A DNA stretch of 64,000 bases from an uncultured Bacteroidales bacterium (GTDB taxonomy: Bacteria; Bacteroidota; Bacteroidia; Bacteroidales; FEN-979). The notes beneath the pieces are model-generated. The model was not told the origin of the DNA, did no database searches, and saw only the letters and a list, made by a program, of their open reading frames with translations. Within the stretch, counting starts at the first letter, position 1. Every line of letters begins with the position of its first letter. Positions 55,701-64,000 of the stretch are shown here, one piece after another. The stretch spans positions 1-64,000 of the forward strand of contig CAIYJU010000076.1 of the NCBI GenBank assembly GCA_903926565.1, read 5' to 3'. Made by a program: the position numbers and the translations under genes.

Positions 55701-58700
55701 TGGCCAAAACAAGCACTACAAACCCGAACCAGTACAGTGCAGTCGGCAATATTCTTACCTATTCCATTGTAATTCAAAATACAGGAAATGTGTCGATCAG
55801 CGGTGTAACAGTCACTGACCCCGGAGCAAACCCGGGAAGCATCACCTATCTTTCAGGAGATGTAAACAGCAATAATATAATGGAGGTAACGGAAACCTGG
55901 ACCTACAGTGCAGCACATACCGTTACACAGGCCAACATGGATGCAGGTTTCTATACCAATACGGCGACAGTTACGGGAACTCCCACAGGCGGGACCCTCA
56001 GCCCGGCCACAGATAATGAAACAATTCCATCTACCGGTGCAAACCCGGCCATATCACTGGCCAAAACAGGTACGCCACACTTTGGTCCTGACGGCATCCC
56101 ACAGGCAGGGGAAACAATAACTTATGCCTTTGTGGTGACCAATACCGGCAACTTAACACTGACGAATGTTACGATCATTGACCCGAACGCGGCGATTTCC
56201 GGAGGGCCGATTGCATCATTGACACCCGGAGCATCAAACAGCAGTACCTTCACCGGGTTACATACGCTGACCCAGGCTGAAATCAATTCCGGTACCTTTA
56301 CCAATGTGGCTACTGTTTCCGGCACACCCCCATTTGGAGGGGCAGTGACAGGTACGGATGGTGATACTCAGCCCCTGCCAGCCTCTTCATCCATTTCAAT
56401 GACCAAGACCGGGACGCTTCATACAGATGTAGTTGCTCCGGCTGGAATTGCCAACCCGGGTGATCAGATTACCTATGTTTTTACGGTAACCAACACCGGA
56501 AATACTACCCTGACCAATATTACAATCAGTGATCCGCAGGCAACAATTTCCGGTGGCCCGGTTGCCACGCTTGCGCCGGGTGCTTCCAACAGCAGCACTT
56601 TCACGGCAACCTATACCCTTACCCAGGCCAATGTCAATGCTGGTACTTTTACAAATACCGCGACTGCCTCCGGTTTACCTCCCAGCGGTCCTGCAGTGAC
56701 CGGAGCAGATGGAGACACCCAGGCATTAACTGCATTTCCCGGTATAGATCTTGTCAAGAACGGGACGCCGAATTTCGGTGCAGACGGACTTGCCCAGGCC
56801 GGTGAAACAATCACCTATTCTTTCACCATTACCAATACCGGCAATGTCACCCTGACCAATGTAACACTCAGCGACCCCATTGTGACCATTATTGGCGGGC
56901 CGATTGCCTCACTTGCCCCCGGAGCCGTCAACAATTCGACATTTACTGCCACATATTTCCTTACGCAGGCAGATATCAACGCCGGTTCCTTTACCAATAC
57001 CGCGATTGCTACGGGGAAAGATCCTCAAAATCACGATATCACAGGAGCTGACAGTCATACCCAACCCTTAAATCAGTCTGTCAGCATTGACCTTAACAAA
57101 ACAGGCAACCCGAATTTCGGGCCCGACGGAATTCCCCAGGCTGGCGAAACAATTACTTACACATTTACCATCACCAACAACAGCAACGTAACGCTGACCA
57201 ATGTCACGCTGAGTGATCTGCAGGTTAACATTACCGGAGGCCCGATCGCCTCAATGGCACCTGGTGCATCCGACAACACAACCTTCAGTGCAACATATAC
57301 ATTGACCCAGGCCAACATCGATGCAGGGGTGTTTGTAAACACGGCTACAGTCAGTGCAAAGGATCCGGGTAATAACGATGTTACCCATACCGACAGTCAT
57401 ACACAGCCACTGCCTGCTGCCTCTTCCATCTCAATGGCAAAGACCGGAACATTGAACATGAATGTTGTTGCACCGAATGGTGTGCCCAACCCTGGTGACC
57501 AGATAACATACTCTTTCACCGTAACCAACACAGGAAACACCACCCTCACCAATGTGACCATTTCCGACCCTCAGGTCAGTGTTACAGGTGGCCCCATTGC
57601 AATACTTGCCCCGGGTGCCACCAACAGCAGCACGTTCACTGCAATACACATATTGTCCCAGGCAGACATTGATGCAGGAACGTATACAAATACTGCAACG
57701 GCAACGGGTACACCACCGTCTGGTCCTGTTGTAACAGGAACCGATGATGATACACGAATCTTGCCTGCTTCTTCCTCTGTTTCGTTGACCAAGACAGGAA
57801 CACTGCACATGGATGTTGTTGCACCGAATGGTGTTGCCAATGCCGGTGACCAGGTTACCTACACATTCACGGTTACCAACACCGGGAATACTACCCTGAC
57901 CAACCTGACTGTAACAGATCCGCTTGCGGTTATCTCAGGTGGCCCGATTGCCTCACTGGCGCCGGGTGCAACAAACAGCAGTACCTTCACCGGTACGCAC
58001 ACACTGACCCAGGCAGAGATCGATGCCGGTACATTTACCAACCTGGCAACAGCTTCAGGGACACCTCCATCGGGCCCCGCTATTACAGGAACTGATGATG
58101 ACACACAGACCATTCCCGCTGTTTCATCACTTGCACTGACCAAAACAGGTACTGTTCATGATGATGTAATAGCTCCCAATGGCATTGCCAATGCCGGCGA
58201 CCAGATCACTTATGCTTTTGCTGTCACCAACACAGGCAACACAACGCTCACAAATATTACGATCACTGACCTGCAGGTAACACTGTCCGGCGGACCGATC
58301 ACCTCTCTTGCTCCCGGTGCAACAGACAACAGCACCTTTACCGCCACTCATGTTCTAACCCAGGCTGATATTGATGCCGGTACTTATTCAAATACTGCAA
58401 CCGCATCAGGTACACCACCATCTGGTCCGCCAGTAACCGGAACAGATGACGATACCCGTCTGCTCCCTTCGGCTTCGTCCATATCAATGACAAAGACTGG
58501 CACACTTCACACGGACGTTGTTGCACCAAATGGAGTTGCGAATGCCGGTGACCAGATTACCTATGCATTCACGGTTACGAATACAGGGAATACAACCCTG
58601 ACCAATGTGACAATCGCGGATCCCCAGGCTGTAATGTCAGGAGGTCCGATTGCTTCACTGGCTCCTGGAGCATCGAACAGCACAACCTTCACCGGTATTC

Positions 58701-61700
58701 ACACCCTGACCCAGTCCGAGATCAATGCAGGCACATTCACCAACATAGCCTCAGTTTCAGGGACTCCACCATCCGGCCCGGAAGTGACAGGTACAGATGA
58801 TGACACCCAGGCCCTGCCGGCTGCATCTTCCATTTCGATGACCAAAACCGGAACACTTCATGTTGATGTTGTTGCTCCCAATGGCATTGCCAACGCCGGT
58901 GATCAGATCACTTATGCTTTCACGGTGACCAATACCGGCAATACCACGCTTACGGATGTTATCATAACCGATCCAAATGCCGTTGTGTCCGGAAGCCCCA
59001 TCGCATCCCTGGCCCCGGGCGCAACCAACAGCAGTGCATTCACGGCAATTTACACACTGACCCAGGCAGATATTGATGCCGGCACCTTTACCAATGTGGC
59101 CACAGTTGAAGGTACACCTCCAACCGGCCCGGATGTAACCGGAACGGATGATGATACACAGTCATTGCCGAAAACAGCAGGTATTGACCTCGTTAAGATG
59201 GGAACCCCTCATTTCGGCCCCGATGGCCTTGCCCAGGCCGGAGAGACCATTACGTATGCCTTTACCATCACCAACACCGGCAATGTGACCCTAACTAATA
59301 TCATACTCAACGACCCTGTCGTTACAGTTATCGGTGGCCCGATTGCATCACTGGCCCCCGGAGCAGTTGACAACAGCACCTTTACCGCAACTTACACGTT
59401 GACCCAGGCAGATATCAATGCCGGCTTTTTCACAAATACAGCCATTGTTACCGGAAAAGATCCGCAAAATCAGGATGTAATTGGAACAGACAGTCATACG
59501 CAGCCACTTGATCAGGCTGTCAGCATCGATCTGGATAAAACCGGGGTTCCTGATTTTGGAGCTGATGGCATTCCCCAGGCAGGCGAAACCGTTTCCTATA
59601 CTTTCACGGTGACCAATAACAGCAATGTCACGCTGACCAATATAACGATCAACGATCCCCAGGTAGCTGTGTCCGGCGGGCCAATTGCATCTCTGGCTCC
59701 CGGTTTATCAGACAATACGACCTTCACTGCGGTATATCTCCTGACCCAGGCGAATATTGATGCAGGTGTTTTTGTCAACACGGCCACTGTAACAGGTAAA
59801 GACCCGAATAGCAACGACGTAACTCATACCGACAGCCACTCACAACCATTGCAGACAGTATCGTCAATCTCACTGACCAAAACAGGTACTGTTCATGATG
59901 ATGTAATAGCTCCCAATGGCATTGCCAATGCCGGCGACCAGATCACCTATGCTTTTGCTGTCACCAACACAGGCAACACAACACTCACGAATGTGACCAT
60001 AACCGACCTTCTGGCCGGTGTGACCGGTGGACCGATTGCTTCGCTGGCTCCAGGTGCAACTGACAACAGCACCTTCACTGCAACACACATTTTGACACAG
60101 GCTGATATTGATGCAGGGTCCTATACAAACTCTGCAACCGCTTCAGGTACACCACCATCTGGTCCGCCAGTTAGCGGAACGGATGACGACACGCGTCCGT
60201 TGCCTTCAGCTTCATCCATTTCGATGACAAAGACAGGGACACTCCACACAGATGTTGTTGCACCTGCAAGTGTTCCCAATGCAGGTGATCAGATCACCTA
60301 TGTCTTCACGGTGACAAATACAGGCAATACAACACTCACAAATGTTGGCATCACTGATACCCAGGTAGCGGTTTCCGGGAACCTCATTGCACTTTTAGCC
60401 CCGGGAGAGAGCAACAACAGTAGTTTTACGGCAATCTATACCCTCACGCAGGCGGATATTGATGCAGGTACCTTTACCAATGTCGCTTATGCCAATGGAA
60501 CTCCGCCATCAGGTCCTGATGTGTCCGGAACAGATGACGATACCCAGACCTTGCAGGCAGTCTCTTCCATTTCCATGACCAAAACAGGAACACTGCATGT
60601 TGATGTTGTGGCTCCCAATGGCATTGCCAACGCCGGCGATCAGATCACTTATGCTTTCACGGTGACCAATACCGGCAATACTACTCTCACGGATATCACC
60701 ATTACCGACCTTCAGGCCGGAATGTCCGGTGGGCCGATTTTATCACTTGCACCCGGTGCAACGAACAGCAGTACATTCACCGCAATTTATACACTGACCC
60801 AGGCCGACATCAACGCTGGTACCTTTACCAACCTGGCCACAGTTTCGGGTACGCCGCCAAGCGGCCCGGCTGTCACAGGGACGGATGATGACACACAGAC
60901 ATTGGTAAAATCATCAGGTATTGACCTTGTAAAGATCGGAACTCCCAATTTTGGAGTCGATGGTCTTGCCCAGGCCGGAGAGACCATCACCTATTCCTTT
61001 ACTGTCACCAATACCGGGAATGTTACCCTGACCAATATTACGCTCATTGACCCTGTTGTCACAGTGATTGGTGGCCCGATTGCTTCCCTGGCCCCCGGCG
61101 CAGCAGACAACAGCACCTTTACCGCGACCTATACAGTAACCCAGGGTGATATCAATGCAGGCTCGTTCACCAATACAGCCACGGTAACCGGAAAAGATCC
61201 GCAAAACCAGGATGTAATCGGCACAGACAGTCATACACAGCCATTGGATCAGTCTGTCAGCATCGATCTGGATAAAACCGGGGTTCCTGATTTTGGCGCT
61301 GATGGCATTCCCCAGGCAGGCGAAACCGTTTCCTATACTTTCACGGTGACCAATAACAGCAATGTCACGTTGACCAATATAACGATCAACGATCCCCAGG
61401 TAGCTGTGTCCGGCGGGCCAATTGCATCTCTGGCTCCCGGTTTATCAGACAATACGACTTTCACTGCAGTTTATACCCTGACCCAGGCGAATATTGATGC
61501 AGGCGCATTTGTCAACACGGCCACTGTTACAGGGAAAGACCCCAATAACAATGACGTAACTCATACCGACAGCCACTCACAACCATTGCCAGCTGCTTCG
61601 TCTATATCAATGACCAAGACCGGAACTGTTCATAGCGATGTTGTGATGCCTGATGGTATTGTCAATGCCGGTGACCAGATTAGTTATACCTTTTCGGTCA

Positions 61701-64000
61701 CCAATACCGGGAATACCACCCTTGGCAATGTCATGATCTCCGACCCACAGGTTGTTGTTACCGGCGGTGCGATTGCATCATTAGCTCCCGGTGAGACAAA
61801 CACCAATGCTTTTACAGCAACTTACACCTTGACACAGGCTGATATTGATGCCGGTACATATACAAACACTGCGACTGCATCCGGTGCGCCTCCTTCTGGT
61901 CCGGCAGTGACAGGAACAGATGATGATACCCAGTCATTTGGAATTGAAGCGTCGGTCAACCTGCTTAAAACAGGATCACCGAACTTTGGTCCTGACGGTA
62001 TTCCGCAGGCCGGAGAGACAATCTCCTATTCGTTTGTGGTTACCAATACAGGAAATGTTACACTTTCAAACCTGTATATTACTGACCCTCTGGTAACAGT
62101 TTCAGGAGGCCCTGTTTCATCATTGGCTCCAGGGGTGACGGACAACACAACCTTTACTGCAGTGTATTCACTTACCCAGGCAGACATTGATGCAGGCACG
62201 TTTATCAATACGGCCTCTGTGTTTGGAACAACCCCGTTTAATGAGGGAGTTTCAGATGATGATGATGATACACAGGTGCTAACACAACAGCCACAATGGA
62301 CGTTACAAAAAGTAGCATCGGAAGCATCATATCATGTAATTGGTGATGTACTGCATTATTCCTTGTCTGTTTCCAATACCGGGAATGTAAGCATCAGCAA
62401 TGTTGTTTTAACCGATCCGGGAGCAGATGCCGGAAGTATACATTTTATCTCCGGAGATACTGGAAACGACCTGATTCTCAGTCCGGGTGAAATCTGGATT
62501 TACCATGCATCCCATACAATCGTACTGGCAAACCTGACTGAAGGACATTATTTTAACACGGCTACAGTCAATGGAATCCCTGCTGGCGGAGTCCTGATTC
62601 CTGCATCCGGCACTGCTGATGTTCCTGCTATTCCTAACCCCATCGTTGCCAACGACGACGATGCAAGTCTGACCCCGGTAAACGGTTATACAGGCGGCAC
62701 CGCAGTGAACAACGTGCTTGACAACGACCTGCTCAACGGTGTTGCTGTCATTCCTTCCGAGGTTGTGATCAGTGCCTTGAGCGATCCTGCCGACGGCGTA
62801 ACCCTGGACATTTTAACAGGAGCAGTTACCGTTGCCCCGGGCACCCCGGCTGGTACTTATTATATTGAATACCAGATCTGCGAAGTGCTCAACCCGACCA
62901 ACTGCGATCCGGCACTGGTTACTGTTGTGGTTTCTGCAACTCCGATTGTTGCCAACGATGACGATGCCAGTCTTACTCCGGTAAACGGCTATACAGGCGG
63001 CACCGCAGTGAACAACGTGCTTGATAATGACCTGCTCAACGGCGTTGCTGTCATTCCTTCCGAGGTTGTGATCAGTGCGCTGAACGATCCTGCTGATGGC
63101 GTAACCCTGGATATTTTAACAGGAGAAGTCAGCGTTGCCCCGGGCACCCCTGCTGGTACTTATTTTATTGAATACCAGATCTGCGAAGTACTCAACCCGA
63201 CCAACTGCGATCCTGCACTGGTAACGGTGGTAGTGTATGAATGTCCGACAATCCTGACGGAACCATCAGGAACGGCTATATGTGCAAATGGTACGCATAC
63301 CATGAATGTTATTGCAAACAGTGGCAGCGGAACGATCTCTTATCAATGGCAGATCTCTTCATCAGGTTGTGGAACCGGGTTTAATGATATCTCCGGTGCA
63401 ACAAACAGTGCATATACGACACCACCATTAACGGTCACTTCTTATTACCGCTGCCTGATTTATTCAACTCTTCAATATTGTCCTCCGGTTCAGTCATCAT
63501 GTGCAACAGTGGTTGTAAATCCGCTACCGACTGCAATAATTACACCGAATGGCCCGACAACATTCTGCCAGGGCGGTTCTGTGGTCCTTACCGCTTCAGG
63601 CGGGACTGGCTACCTGTGGTCTAATGCAGCAACCACTGCAGCGATCACGGTATCCGCAAGCGGAACATACACCGTAACAGTGACCAATGCCAATGGTTGC
63701 AGCGATGTTGCCAGTGTGCCGGTAACAGTGAGTCCGTTACCAATTAGTTTTAATGTCACCGGGACAGGTAGTTATTGTATTGGTCAGCCAGGTTTGGTGG
63801 TTGGCTTGTCAGGATCCCAAACCGGTGTTGAATATACACTGGTACCTGGTGGCGCAGTGCTGACAGGAACCGGATCTGCCATCTATTTTAATGCACAGCC
63901 GGCTGGTGTTTATACGATTACAGCAAGAAACCTGGCAACGAACTGCACGAGTTTCATGAGTGGATCTGCAACGGTAACTACCAACCCCAAACCAAGCCTT
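52733..64000 (+). CDS. Giant DUF7948/SBBP/GEVED/DUF11-repeat surface protein (3' end outside the window)
   Basis: Open from ATG 52733 to the window edge (3756 codons), in frame wherever I checked. It is missing from the ORF track because no stop falls inside the window. Parts: signal region 1-42 ('[16 protein letters not shown]'); DUF7948-like domain (about 75-310, '[19 protein letters not shown]', '[16 protein letters not shown]'); SBBP-like propeller repeats (about 310-800, '[13 protein letters not shown]', '[12 protein letters not shown]'); GEVED-like domain (about 813-983, '[12 protein letters not shown]', '[10 protein letters not shown]'); about twenty DUF11/DUF7507-type repeats (986-3296); two 101-aa '[18 protein letters not shown]' modules; then Ig-like domains. 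Probably a very long adhesin or stalk; the C-terminal sorting signal cannot be seen. Confidence 0.88.
   Translation, partial: [3756 protein letters not shown]
55690..62620 (+). repeat. About twenty tandem DUF11/DUF7507-type repeats (roughly 330-350 bp each)
   Basis: Consensus 'KTGT....[32 protein letters not shown].DP...[56 protein letters not shown]'. Three subtypes alternate: 'LHxDVVAPNG', '[14 protein letters not shown]' and '[14 protein letters not shown]...NNSNVTL'. The first and last repeats are divergent ('[21 protein letters not shown]' / '[21 protein letters not shown]') and resemble each other, like caps. Confidence 0.92.
58123..61597 (+). repeat. Tandem duplication of a 1737-bp five-repeat block
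   Basis: Repeats 7-11 and 12-16 follow the same subtype order, and matching landmarks are exactly 1737 bp apart at three places (58141/59878, 58861/60598, 59521/61258). Long stretches are nearly identical in nucleotides, so this is a recent in-frame unequal-crossover duplication (579 aa). Confidence 0.85.
62648..63240 (+). repeat. Two 303-bp near-identical '[18 protein letters not shown]' modules
   Basis: Start points 62648 and 62951 and internal landmarks 62871 and 63174 are both 303 bp apart (101 aa). By eye about nine bases in ten agree, with most changes silent. The module resembles cadherin-like/Ig domains of Bacteroidota surface proteins. Confidence 0.85.

Noticed and set aside
55189-62208. 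Dozens of minus-strand ORFs (e.g. 57431..57808, 59870..60088) across the repeat array
   Set aside because: They are mirror images of the repeated plus-strand codons of the giant gene, recur with the same period, and resemble no family.
55690-62620. Periodic repeats considered as a CRISPR-like or satellite array
   Set aside because: The period is over 300 bp, the repeats are in frame and encode a known beta-sandwich repeat type, and there are no spacers.

Overview
The window reads as a chromosomal segment of a member of the phylum Bacteroidota, probably Bacteroidales-like. The evidence is: (i) six proteins with type IX secretion (T9SS) sorting tails (YPNP...-type C-termini), plus the T9SS/gliding parts PorT and GldA; (ii) many starts preceded by the Bacteroidota -7 element TAnnTTTG, with weak or absent Shine-Dalgarno sequences; (iii) a SecA with the long Bacteroidota insertion; (iv) the gene order rplM-rpsI-rpsB-tsf and secA/pyrH/frr. 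No tRNA, rRNA, CRISPR array, transposase or phage gene was seen.

Layout. 0-37.6 kb is mostly housekeeping: hsp20, an RluD-type pseudouridine synthase, a T9SS cargo and a PASTA protein on the minus strand; ddl and rdgB divergently on the plus strand; a lipoprotein esterase plus FadL-type porin pair; a DUF2027/Smr protein; an Omp28-like T9SS cargo; a small T9SS cargo; metK behind what looks like a SAM-II riboswitch, followed by a small exported protein; gldA; a Pif1-like/HRDC helicase overlapping a frameshifted AAA ATPase; rplM-rpsI-rpsB-tsf; menG-porT; coaD-tlpA-like-secA-pyrH-frr; a T9SS cargo; a hexosaminidase plus hexosamine-kinase-like pair; and a POT-type transporter.

38.3-64 kb is an accessory surface-protein island in which every gene points rightwards. 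It encodes a 1769-aa protein (cohesin-like domain, twelve Ig-like repeats, C-terminal FISUMP domain), a 234-aa FISUMP paralogue, a 1288-aa beta-helix/cohesin/dockerin-like T9SS protein, two smaller cohesin-like proteins, and a giant gene open from 52733 to the window edge (3756 codons without a seen stop). The giant gene is absent from the supplied ORF track, presumably because no stop codon falls inside the window. It contains an N-terminal DUF7948-like region, SBBP-like propeller repeats, a GEVED-like domain, about twenty DUF11/DUF7507-type repeats (five of them duplicated as a 1737-bp block), two near-identical 101-aa modules and Ig-like domains.

How the parts fit together. SecA and the T9SS (PorT seen here, the rest elsewhere) would export the surface proteins of the island. 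Four consecutive large genes of the island (ignoring the small FISUMP gene) carry one recognisable cohesin-like domain subtype ending in an 'ND(M/I/L)P...Y' signature, and one of the four also carries a dockerin-like segment. A self-assembling, non-enzymatic surface scaffold is therefore the most interesting hypothesis in this window. It is inference only; no binding partner is demonstrated by the sequence.
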